This document shows, in pieces, positions 1-6,507 of a stretch of DNA of 64,000 nucleotides. A program made the position numbers and the translations under genes. Source of the stretch: Pigmentiphaga sp. NML080357 (GTDB lineage Bacteria; Pseudomonadota; Gammaproteobacteria; Burkholderiales; Burkholderiaceae_B); contig NZ_NINW01000030.1 of the NCBI RefSeq assembly GCF_002188465.1, positions 1 to 64,000 on the forward strand, read 5' to 3'. The stretch's first letter is position 1. Each line of letters opens with the position of its first letter. The notes beneath the pieces were generated by a model. The model ran no database searches and was not told the origin of the DNA. It was given only the letters and a program-made list of their open reading frames with translations.

Positions 1-71
1 AACAGGACCGTGAAACGCCTTTGCGCCGATGATAGTGGACGGACGTCTGTGAAAGTAGGTCATCGTCAGGC
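1..71 (+). rRNA. rrf: 5S ribosomal RNA, 3' portion
   Basis: The window opens inside a 5S rRNA gene. The segment from the GAACAGGACCGTGAAACG region through GATGATAGTGGACGG to the terminal GTCATCGTCAGGC matches the 3' two thirds of betaproteobacterial 5S rRNA, and it is followed at once by a strong terminator. The 5' end and the rest of the rRNA operon lie upstream of the window. A small open frame across this stretch is not a gene. Confidence 0.9.
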
Positions 72-81
72 TAACTACCCC

Positions 82-120
82 AAAACCCCCGCTCGGGCAT
101 CCCGGCGGGGGTTTTACTTT
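82..120 (+). terminator. rRNA operon terminator (probably bidirectional)
   Basis: The arms AAAACCCCCGC (82-92) and GCGGGGGTTTT (105-115) are perfectly complementary. An inner CGGG/CCCG stem closes a 3-base loop, and a T-rich tail follows. It ends the rRNA operon. Because the stem also has A/T runs on both flanks, it could have terminated the minus-strand substrate-binding-protein gene that originally ended at 152, before the insertion sequence separated them. Confidence 0.9.
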
Positions 121-151
121 ATGGGTCAGCCCAAAACGGCTAAGCGCTGCA

Positions 152-221
152 TCAGTCCCGCCTGCCCACCCATCGCGCGGTGTACATCGAATCGGCCGGC
201 GGCGAGCTCGCAGGGATCACC
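152..221 (-). pseudogene. Severed 3' end of the substrate-binding-protein gene (left of IS66)
   Basis: If the insertion sequence and one copy of the target duplication are removed, the minus-strand gene at 2671-3631 continues in frame here. After the residues GVI it reads P-A-S-S-P-P-A-D and on through W-V-G-R-R-D to a TGA stop at 152-154. This is the native last 20 codons, stranded by the insertion. It has no start of its own and is presumably untranslated. The stop lies just before the bidirectional terminator at 82-115, a natural gene end. Confidence 0.75.
214..221. repeat. Target site duplication, left copy (GGATCACC)
   Basis: The 8 bases GGATCACC directly flank the left inverted repeat of the insertion sequence and recur identically at 2671-2678 next to the right inverted repeat. 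Eight bases is the duplication length characteristic of the IS66 family. Confidence 0.92.
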
Positions 222-245
222 GTAAGCGGTCATTCAACACCGCTC
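222..245 (+). repeat. IS66 left inverted repeat
   Basis: Starts GTAAGCGGTCATTCAACACC. Its outer seven bases, and 17 of 24 overall, match the complement of the right end at 2647-2670. GTAA-type ends are typical of IS66 elements. Confidence 0.9.
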
Positions 246-264
246 GATCAGTCTTTTCAGCGTA

Positions 265-1818
265 TCAGCACGGCGCGGTAGCCGACGCAATCTTCCAGGG
301 CAGCAGCGCCTCGTAATCATCAACGGTTCGCGCATGCGGCAGCGCCTTGAACAGGACGAGGAGATACTCGTACGGATCGATCCCATTGGCTTTTGCCGTT
401 TCCACGAGCGAGTATAGATTCGCCGATGCCTTGGCCCCTGCCACCGTGTCGCAGAATAGCCAACTGCGGCGTCCGACGACGAACGGACGGATGGCGTTTT
501 CGCACGGATTGTTCGAGATCGGCCAGGAGCCGTTATCGACGTAGCGAATGAGTTTGGGCCATTGCCCGTGCAGATAATGCAACGCCTTGCCGAACAGGCT
601 TTGGGGCAATACGCTGTGCAGATGTTGCAGCAGCAGCGATTCGAGTTCAGCGAGGATAGGCCGGCTCTTTTCGTGGCGCAGTTTCTGCCGCTGTCCAGGC
701 GTCATCGCTTTGCCCGCCGCTTCGACGGCGAACAACTTGCCAATGCGTTCGACGAATCCTGCAACCGGATGCGTCGCGCGTTGTGCTGCGGGCACCGCCT
801 CTTGGGCCTCGATCAGATACCGCCGGGCGTGGGCCCAACACCCAAGGTGCACCAGCCCATAGCGATCAGCAATCGTGTCATATGGCGCGTAGCCATCGGT
901 CATCAGCACCGCGTGCGGCCGGATACCGGCGTACAAGGCTGCCGCCTGTTCGGTGTTGCGCGTCGGGCTATAGGTGAACAATCGCACGGGTGGGTCCGAG
1001 CCGTTCATCTGCGCCCATAAGAAGCTCTTGCTCTGTGCCGCCCGACCAGGCTCTTTGAGCACCTGGACGGTCGTTTCATCACCATACAGCACGTCGGCCT
1101 CTAACAGGTGATCACGCATCAAGTTGATCACCGGTTGCACGGCATGGCCGGCACGCACCGTGCTGGCAGCCAGCGTGGCACGCGACAAGTCTCCACCGAA
1201 GCGCTTGAGCAAGCCCGCGACCCGGTAAATCGGCAAGCCATCCTGGTATTTTGCGGTAATGCACCACGCCAGTGCCGACTCGGTCAACAATCCCTTCGGG
1301 ATGATGCGAGCCGCAGCCGGTGTAGTCTTGATGCTCTGATCGCAGCACGGGCAGGCGTACTTGACGCGCTGATGTTGCACAACGCGAACCTGCTGCGGCA
1401 CGATATCCAACTGCTCGCTGATCTCGACGCCAATCTCGACCAGCGGCTGGCCATCGTGCGCACACACCCGCTCGGACTCGGGCAGTTCGTGGCGGATCTC
1501 AATACGTGGCAGTGCGGGGTCCAGCGGCTTGCGTCCGCGCTTGGCTCGGGAGTGACAGGCAACGGCAACGCTCGAGCCGATGTCATCCTCCTGCGCTGCA
1601 GCGATGGCTGCGGTCGGCGCCAGACATTCCGCCTCGTTAAAGAACAGGTCCTTTTGTTCCGACCCGCGAGCTTCGCTCTTGGCGGCAAACAGCTTGCGCT
1701 GGAAGGCCTTTAGCTGTTCCTTTAACAGATCCCGCTCGACCGTCACCACACGTAGCGCGGCCTGGCTGGCGCGCAGCGCTTCGTACTCCTCGGCAGTGAT
1801 GGTGACAGTCTTCGGCAT
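265..1818 (-). CDS. tnpC: IS66 family transposase TnpC
   Basis: This 517-residue protein is the catalytic DDE transposase of the insertion sequence, acting on the element's inverted repeats. An N-terminal coiled-coil-like helical region (residues about 10-55) is followed by a zinc-finger region with CAHDG and CPCC motifs (about 118-165). Next comes the catalytic core, with candidate acidic residues in LYGDETTVQV, LMTDGYAPY and NNPCENAIRPF. The length is normal for IS66 TnpC (about 510-530). It begins 31 bases downstream of tnpB on the same transcript. No frameshift or internal stop is seen, so it is probably functional. Confidence 0.95.
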   Translation of the reverse strand: MPKTVTITAEEYEALRASQAALRVVTVERDLLKEQLKAFQRKLFAAKSEARGSEQKDLFFNEAECLAPTAAIAAAQEDDIGSSVAVACHSRAKRGRKPLDPALPRIEIRHELPESERVCAHDGQPLVEIGVEISEQLDIVPQQVRVVQHQRVKYACPCCDQSIKTTPAAARIIPKGLLTESALAWCITAKYQDGLPIYRVAGLLKRFGGDLSRATLAASTVRAGHAVQPVINLMRDHLLEADVLYGDETTVQVLKEPGRAAQSKSFLWAQMNGSDPPVRLFTYSPTRNTEQAAALYAGIRPHAVLMTDGYAPYDTIADRYGLVHLGCWAHARRYLIEAQEAVPAAQRATHPVAGFVERIGKLFAVEAAGKAMTPGQRQKLRHEKSRPILAELESLLLQHLHSVLPQSLFGKALHYLHGQWPKLIRYVDNGSWPISNNPCENAIRPFVVGRRSWLFCDTVAGAKASANLYSLVETAKANGIDPYEYLLVLFKALPHARTVDDYEALLPWKIASATAPC

Positions 1819-1849
1819 AGGGGATTAGACCGCCGCCAGAGCACGGCGT

Positions 1850-2200
1850 TCACGAGGCTCGATGATACGCGCGTTCGGGATGACGGCGCACCGCCTCCAG
1901 ATCAATGCCATCGAGCAGCCAATGCAACTGCTCAACGCTGAGTGTGGCAACCGCTTCGCGGCGTGGCCAGGCAAAGCGGTCTTTCTCCAGGCGTTTGTAC
2001 AGCAGCCAGAATCCGTTGCGTTCCCACAGCAACAGTTTGATGCGGTCTGCCCGCCGGTTGCGAAACACATAAATCGCGGCCGAGAACGGATCCAACCCCA
2101 ACGCCTGCTCGACCAAGGCCGCCAAGCCGTTGATGGATTGCCGAAAATCGACTGCCTCGCGATGCAAATAGACCTTCAGCCCCGAATCGAAGCGAAGCAT
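1850..2200 (-). CDS. tnpB: IS66 family accessory protein TnpB (Orf2)
   Basis: This 116-residue protein belongs to the IS66 Orf2 family. These proteins are small, basic, arginine-rich and required for transposition, but their biochemical role is poorly defined. Recognisable features are an N-terminal V-Y-L-H-R-E stretch, FRNRRADRIKLLLW in the middle and a C-terminal L-H-W-L-L-D-G-I-D block. The start is set at 2200 because this ATG overlaps the tnpA stop by one base (TGATG), indicating translational coupling, and gives the usual family length. A longer frame reaching 2266 runs inside tnpA and is unlikely to be used. Confidence 0.92.
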   Translation of the reverse strand: MLRFDSGLKVYLHREAVDFRQSINGLAALVEQALGLDPFSAAIYVFRNRRADRIKLLLWERNGFWLLYKRLEKDRFAWPRREAVATLSVEQLHWLLDGIDLEAVRRHPERAYHRAS

Positions 2201-2586
2201 CAGCGCTGATTCCACAGCGTTTCGATCAGGGCCTTGAACAGGCCAGTATCGGCCGCCACGGCGCACGATAATTCCAGTACCGCGCCATTGGGCAGCCTGG
2301 CACTGAGTGCCGCCACTGACGGCTGGTTCGGCATAGACGTTTGGACCGGCACAAAAGGCGTCAATGCCGAATCTGCGCCCGCTGACGATGGTTGGTACCG
2401 GTCAATCCACTTGCGTAGCTGATTGGCATTGACGCCAGCCTTCAACGCCATGCCCGAGACCGATATCGCGGACTCCAGACACATCTGCACCAGCCGGCGC
2501 TTGTCCTCGGGGTCAAAGTCTCGCCTGCCGTTACTGCGTACTCGCACAGGCCGTAGCGGTAACAGGTCTAAGGATTCTATCGTCAT
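2200..2586 (-). CDS. tnpA: IS66 family protein TnpA (Orf1)
   Basis: This 128-residue small basic protein is the first gene of the IS66 element. A helix-turn-helix of the transposase-8 type is visible around residues 20-60 (RRDFDPEDKRRLVQMC, then GVNANQLRKWIDRY), suggesting DNA binding at the element ends. The ATG at 2586 is preferred. An ATG at 2622 or a TTG at 2625 would extend the protein through a 12-bp perfect inverted repeat (2587-2598 / 2609-2620) that lies immediately before 2586 and may be a translation-limiting hairpin. The stop overlaps the tnpB start. Confidence 0.88.
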   Translation of the reverse strand: MTIESLDLLPLRPVRVRSNGRRDFDPEDKRRLVQMCLESAISVSGMALKAGVNANQLRKWIDRYQPSSAGADSALTPFVPVQTSMPNQPSVAALSARLPNGAVLELSCAVAADTGLFKALIETLWNQR

Positions 2587-2620
2587 GCTTGCGTCCGCAA
2601 AGTTCGTGGCGGACGCAAGC
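2587..2620 (-). repeat. Perfect 12-bp inverted repeat just upstream of tnpA
   Basis: The arms GCTTGCGTCCGC (2587-2598) and GCGGACGCAAGC (2609-2620) are exact complements around a 10-base loop. In the tnpA mRNA this hairpin ends at the base before the ATG at 2586. Such fold-back structures at transposase starts can limit translation from read-through transcripts; that role is inferred here. Confidence 0.7.
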
Positions 2621-2635
2621 ATCAAGCATTTTGCG

Positions 2636-3631
2636 CTAACTCGATAGGGCGTGGGTTATTGAGCGCTTACGGATCACCCCTGTCTCCACGTAGTGGTCTC
2701 TCATTTTTTCTATGGTGGCCTGGTTGATTTTCCCAGAAGGATTCAACGTGATCGTGGCCAGCAGTTTTTCGGCCGTGGCCTCATCGACGTTGAAGCGGGT
2801 CATCAGGCGTGCGACGTTCTCCTGCCGTGGCGCCTTGTCGACATGATCGGCGGCCTGGAGGATGACCGCTAGCGCTTTCCGGACAAGCTCCGGATTGTTC
2901 GACACCGTGCTCTTCTTTGCCACGACTACGTAGGGATCCCAGTTCTTCCCGACGAAGTCGGACATCTTGCCGACGCTGCGCAACCGATTCTCCCTGTCGA
3001 TCAGGATGGCGGAGTGTTCCGTGGTGACCCAGATGTCGGCTTCTCCGTTTCTCAGCGCCCGGTAATTCTGCGGAACGCCGCCCGTGGGCACGAATGTCAC
3101 CTCGTCCTGCCTGACACCCAAGGACTTCAGAAAGAAGTTCGCGTAGAGCCGATCGGTGCCCGACAACTGGGTGACGGCCAGACGCTTGCCCCGCATCTGC
3201 TGGGCGTCCATGGGCGTGCCGGCGAGCGACCACATGTGCCATTCGGCGCGCGTGCCGAGGTCCGCCACGATGACGAACTCCACCCCCTTGCTGATGTAGT
3301 TGATCGTGGCCCCCATTCCGTACAGCCGCACGTCGGAATGGTTTTCTTCCTCGGGACTCCAGGCCCGGCGATCCCCGCCACCGAGCGGGGGAGGCGTCAC
3401 CGGTTTCAGGCCGTGTTTGCGCCACAGGTCCAGATCCTTGGCGGTAGCGTCGATCAACGCTGTCCCAGGAACCGTGTTGACGCCGATCGAGTAGGTGAAC
3501 TCCATCATCGTCTCTTCGCCCGCCTGTGCGGCAGGGAGGGCCGCAGCCAAGACGACGCAAGCCCATGCCCGGAGGACTGCGCGGCGTGGGAGGCCAGGTT
3601 CGAGGGCGGGGGGCGGATGGATGGCTGGCAT
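2636..3631 (-). CDS. NitT/TauT-type ABC substrate-binding protein, C-terminus replaced by IS66
   Basis: A 331-residue periplasmic solute-binding protein of the NMT1/THI5-like (nitrate/sulfonate/taurine) fold. It has an Arg-Arg signal sequence with a hydrophobic core and probable cleavage after A-A-Q-A-G. The fold is supported by stretches such as FVIVADLGTR, a QQMRGKRLAVTQLSGTDR loop and NGEADIWVTTEHSA. The last 11 residues, after ETGVI, are read from the IS66 right end and stop at 2636. The native ending was 20 residues, now stranded at 152-213. The core fold is complete, so ligand binding may survive. No permease or ATPase gene is adjacent. GGAG lies about 10 bases before the ATG, and a 21-bp palindrome at 3658-3678 suggests a dedicated regulator. 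The ligand is unknown. Confidence 0.85.
   Translation of the reverse strand: MPAIHPPPALEPGLPRRAVLRAWACVVLAAALPAAQAGEETMMEFTYSIGVNTVPGTALIDATAKDLDLWRKHGLKPVTPPPLGGGDRRAWSPEEENHSDVRLYGMGATINYISKGVEFVIVADLGTRAEWHMWSLAGTPMDAQQMRGKRLAVTQLSGTDRLYANFFLKSLGVRQDEVTFVPTGGVPQNYRALRNGEADIWVTTEHSAILIDRENRLRSVGKMSDFVGKNWDPYVVVAKKSTVSNNPELVRKALAVILQAADHVDKAPRQENVARLMTRFNVDEATAEKLLATITLNPSGKINQATIEKMRDHYVETGVIRKRSITHALSS
2647..2670 (-). repeat. IS66 right inverted repeat
   Basis: Read on the minus strand it begins GTAAGCGCTCAATAACCCAC and matches the left end at 17 of 24 positions. Its outer bases also encode part of the foreign tail of the interrupted substrate-binding protein. Confidence 0.9.
2671..2678. 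repeat. Target site duplication, right copy (GGATCACC)
   Basis: Identical to bases 214-221. It also encodes, on the minus strand, the last native codons (G-V-I) of the interrupted binding protein. Confidence 0.92.
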
Positions 3632-4156
3632 GGCGGGAGTCTCCTCGTTGGTTTTGTATTCAAAAAATGTTTTTGAATGCTAAACCCGAACAAAGAGAAC
3701 GACAAGCGTGGTGGAAGCCTTGCGCCTTTCATATTTCCGACCGGATAGCCAGGCATCATGGCGATGCGGCGAACGGGTAGGGACGCGCCCTGGACCGTGC
3801 GCGGAAGGGGGGGCGGCGAACAGGGCGGCAAGTGCCGGGGTACGCCGATTGTTGCAATTCCGCCTTGTTGGCAGGCGAGCGCTTACCTTAAGGCGAGTCC
3901 CGAAATGCCGGAGAAGCATTTCCTCTTAAGGATTTCGCGTTTAGCCAAAGCTGCGAAAGTGTTGTATTTTCTTACATCTTGAATTGCAGGCGCAGTTATG
4001 CAATAACGCTTCTGTTCATGCTTTAACGGCTGCGATTCATGGAACTTTAGGGCTGCTTGCATGTTTGCCTGCACGGTGTGCGGGCTGGGGTTTGGCTGTG
4101 CGAGGCGTGCCTTCGATGGCACGTGGTACTAACCGTAGTCACTGAGCTGTCCCGCT
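3632..4156. other. 525-bp intergenic region between divergent genes
   Basis: The region separates the minus-strand binding protein from the plus-strand heparinase-like gene and is less GC-rich than its surroundings around 3880-4040. Apart from the palindrome at 3658-3678 I see no gene, tRNA or convincing terminator. Short open frames here have no recognisable homology and poor codon character. Confidence 0.6.
3658..3678. promoter_or_regulatory. 21-bp perfect palindrome, probable operator
   Basis: The arms ATTCAAAAA (3658-3666) and TTTTTGAAT (3670-3678) are exact complements around three bases. The site lies 26 bases before the start codon of the minus-strand binding-protein gene, where a repressor operator would be expected. 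The size and symmetry fit a dimeric regulator (GntR-, TetR- or IclR-type). No such regulator gene is adjacent, so it would act from elsewhere. Read as RNA the AU-rich stem is weak, which favours a DNA site over a terminator. Confidence 0.55.
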
Positions 4157-5128
4157 ATGTCCTACCTGACGGATTCTTCCAAGTTCTCCGGGTTCTGGAG
4201 CGCACGCACCCAAGGCTTGCATCGGTTCTGGTGGGGCTTGCGCTATGCCCAGCCCATGACCTTGTTGGGCGGGCGCCTGGGTCGAAAGGACGAATACCTG
4301 GCCTGGTTCAATACCGTCGAGACGCCGGTGCTGCGCCATGCGGCGGCTCGATGGAGCTTTTGCCAGCGCACGCCCAGCATGGTGGGAGCGCAGGCGTTTC
4401 ATTTCTTCGGCGTCGAGCGGGTGCTTTCCGACAACCGCGGCTGGCATTGGCGGCCCTGGGGGGAGAACTGGCTGCACAACCTGCATGCTTTCGACGATCT
4501 CGTGGCCGACGACGCGCAGGGCCGCTTCGAATGGCACGAGAAACTGGTCACCAACTGGATCGTGGCCAACGCGCCCGGCAAAGGCGTGGGTTGGCGGCCG
4601 TACAGCCTCTCGCGGCGCATCGTGAACTGGATCAAGTGGGACCTGGACAAGCAGGGGCTGAACGAAGTCGGCCGGCGCAATCTGGTCGTGCAGGTGCGTT
4701 TCCTGCGGCAGCGGCTGGGCGCATCGATGACCGCCGCCTATCCCACCAAGGCCGGCAAGGCGCTGCTGTTCGCCGGCGCTTTCTTCGATGGCGGCGAAGC
4801 GGCAGCCTGGAGGCGGACCGGCCTGTCGGTGCTGCGCACCGCCCTCAAGCCCGGTTATCTGCGGGCACGGCTGGGCGCAAGCGATGGCTATCGGACCGCG
4901 ATCGTCGAAGACCTGCTGGACCTGGTGCAGTTGGACAGGGTCTATCCCGGATTGCTGGGCAGGGACGAAGTCGGGCGCTGGCAGGAACTGGCGCTGCCGC
5001 TGCTCGCGATGGACGGCGAACGCAACGCGCCTGCGGCGGACGGTCCCGAACCGGTGTTTTTTGCCGAACCCAAGGCCGTGGCGCTGCGTCAGTATGCGCA
5101 GCGTCTGGGGCTGACTCCCGCCGCGTGA
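4157..5128 (+). CDS. Heparinase II/III-like N-terminal domain protein, catalytic domain absent
   Basis: A 323-residue protein resembling the N-terminal alpha-helical (toroid) part of heparinase II/III and alginate-lyase-like polysaccharide lyases. Family-typical stretches include ENWLHNLHAFDDL, GWRPYSLSRRIVNWIKWDL, KALLFAGAFFDGGE and IVEDLLDLVQLD. Full-length members are about 550-650 residues, with a C-terminal beta-sandwich heparinase domain. Here the frame stops right after the YAQRLGL segment where that domain should begin, and no continuation is visible in any frame before the next gene. It has no signal peptide. I infer a truncated, probably inactive lyase or a domain kept for another use. 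Only about 140 bases separate it from the next gene on the same strand. Confidence 0.65.
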   Translation: MSYLTDSSKFSGFWSARTQGLHRFWWGLRYAQPMTLLGGRLGRKDEYLAWFNTVETPVLRHAAARWSFCQRTPSMVGAQAFHFFGVERVLSDNRGWHWRPWGENWLHNLHAFDDLVADDAQGRFEWHEKLVTNWIVANAPGKGVGWRPYSLSRRIVNWIKWDLDKQGLNEVGRRNLVVQVRFLRQRLGASMTAAYPTKAGKALLFAGAFFDGGEAAAWRRTGLSVLRTALKPGYLRARLGASDGYRTAIVEDLLDLVQLDRVYPGLLGRDEVGRWQELALPLLAMDGERNAPAADGPEPVFFAEPKAVALRQYAQRLGLTPAA

Positions 5129-5292
5129 TTTGCTTTCGGCCGGCGCGGCCCCGCGGAGCGGCCACGCCGTGTTCGAGGCGCCGCCGACGTCCCGCCCCTT
5201 ACAATAGCCGCACCTCCCTGGGGGAGGGACGCCGGCTTCCGCCGCCCCGTTTGCCTGGCGTTTCCGTCATGGGGCCTTACTCGAGTCCGTCC

Positions 5293-6504
5293 ATGTTCCG
5301 CACCTCGCTCGTCTCCGGTTTTCTCGGCCTGTCGATGTGGCTTGCCGCGCCCGCGCACGCCGCCGATCCCTTGCGCATCGGTGAAATCAATAGCTACAAG
5401 GCGCAGCCCGCGTTTCTCGAACCGTACCGCAAGGCCATGTTGCTGGCGCTGGAAGAGGTCAATGCCGCCGGCGGCGTCAACGGCCGGCCGCTGGAGCTGA
5501 TCATCCGGGACGACAACGGGGTGCCTGGCGATGCCGTGCGGGCTGCGGAGGAGCTCGTCTCGCGCGAGCGGGTAGCGATGCTTGCGGGCGGATTCCTGTC
5601 GAACGTGGGCCTGGCCCTGGGCGACTATGCCAGGCAGCGCAGGATCCCTTTCCTGGCGAGCGAGCCGTTGACCGACAAGATCACCTGGGCCAATGGCAAC
5701 CGCTATACCTTCCGCTTGCGGCCGTCGACCTGGATGCAGGTGTCGATGCTGGTGCCGGAGGCCGCCAAGCTGCGCAAGAAGCGATGGGCGATCGTCTATC
5801 CCAACTATGAATACGGGCAATCTGCGGTCCAGACCTTCAAGACTTTGCTCAAGGCGGCGCAGCCCGATGTCGAGTTCGTGACCGAGCAGGCCACGCCGCT
5901 GGGCAAGCTCGATGCCGGCCCGGTGGTGCAGGCGCTGGAGGCGAGCAAGCCCGATGCGATCTTCAACGTGCTGTTTGCCACGGACCTGACGAAATTCGTG
6001 CGCGAGGGCACCATGCGCGGCTTGTTCAAGGGGCGCGAAGTGGTCAGCCTGTTGTCCGGCGAGCCCGAATACCTCGAACCCTTGCGGGACGAAGCGCCCG
6101 AAGGCTGGATCGTCACCGGCTACCCCTGGTATGCGATCAAGACGCCCGAACACCAGCGCTTTCTGGATGCCTATCGCAAGAAGTATGGCGAACCTCCCCG
6201 GCAGGGCTCGGTGGTGGGCTACGTGACCATCCACGCCGCCGCCGAGGCACTGCGCCGCGCACAAAGCACGGACGCCGAGAAAATCGTCGACGCGTTCCGG
6301 AATATGCCGCTGTCGTCACCGTGGGGACCGATCGTGTTCCGCGCGCAGGACAACCAGTCGACGCTCGGCGCCTTCGTCGGCCGCACCGCGCTGCAAGGCA
6401 GCGGCGCCCAGCGCACCGGCGTGATGGTGGACTTCCATTATGCGGACGGCGCCAAGTTCCAGCCTACGGACGCCGAAGTGGCGAAGTTGCGTCCGGCGCG
6501 CTGA
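5293..6504 (+). CDS. Branched-chain-type (Leu/Ile/Val family) ABC substrate-binding protein
   Basis: A 403-residue periplasmic-binding-protein fold I (type 1) protein of the LivK/UrtA/amide family. The signal peptide is clear (LVSGFLGLSMWLAAPAHA, cleavage before ADPLRIG). It is followed by the family pattern IGEINSYKA, ALEEVNAAGGVNGRPLELI, the serine-poor hinge AMLAGGFLSNVGLA, IVYPNYEYGQ and FRNMPLSSPWGPI. It delivers an unknown small molecule to the adjacent fused permease, whose GTG start lies three bases after this stop. The start at 5293 gives a standard signal peptide; an in-frame ATG at 5269 adds eight residues. Neither has a strong ribosome-binding site. A TACAAT hexamer near 5201 could be the promoter -10. 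Confidence 0.88.
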   Translation: MFRTSLVSGFLGLSMWLAAPAHAADPLRIGEINSYKAQPAFLEPYRKAMLLALEEVNAAGGVNGRPLELIIRDDNGVPGDAVRAAEELVSRERVAMLAGGFLSNVGLALGDYARQRRIPFLASEPLTDKITWANGNRYTFRLRPSTWMQVSMLVPEAAKLRKKRWAIVYPNYEYGQSAVQTFKTLLKAAQPDVEFVTEQATPLGKLDAGPVVQALEASKPDAIFNVLFATDLTKFVREGTMRGLFKGREVVSLLSGEPEYLEPLRDEAPEGWIVTGYPWYAIKTPEHQRFLDAYRKKYGEPPRQGSVVGYVTIHAAAEALRRAQSTDAEKIVDAFRNMPLSSPWGPIVFRAQDNQSTLGAFVGRTALQGSGAQRTGVMVDFHYADGAKFQPTDAEVAKLRPAR

Positions 6505-6507
6505 ACG

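Larger units (their letters stand above)
222..2670 (-). mobile_element. Complete IS66-family insertion sequence, 2449 bp
   Basis: The element is bounded by imperfect inverted repeats that both begin GTAAGCG (222-245, and the complement of 2647-2670; 17 of 24 positions agree). A perfect 8-bp direct repeat, GGATCACC, flanks it. It carries the three IS66 genes in the usual order on the minus strand: tnpA (2586-2200), tnpB (2200-1850) and tnpC (1818-265). All three frames are open and the element looks intact and possibly active. It landed in the last 20 codons of a periplasmic binding protein gene, between that gene and a convergent rRNA operon. The identical duplications suggest a fairly recent insertion. 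I cannot name the specific IS from memory. Confidence 0.95.

Noticed and set aside
10-225. A 71-codon open frame at the window start
   Set aside because: It runs through the 5S rRNA 3' end, its terminator and the severed gene end, and has no protein similarity.
4057-5268. A long plus-strand frame continuous with the substrate-binding protein
   Set aside because: It overlaps the heparinase-like gene in another frame and shows no domain. The real protein begins at the signal peptide near 5293.
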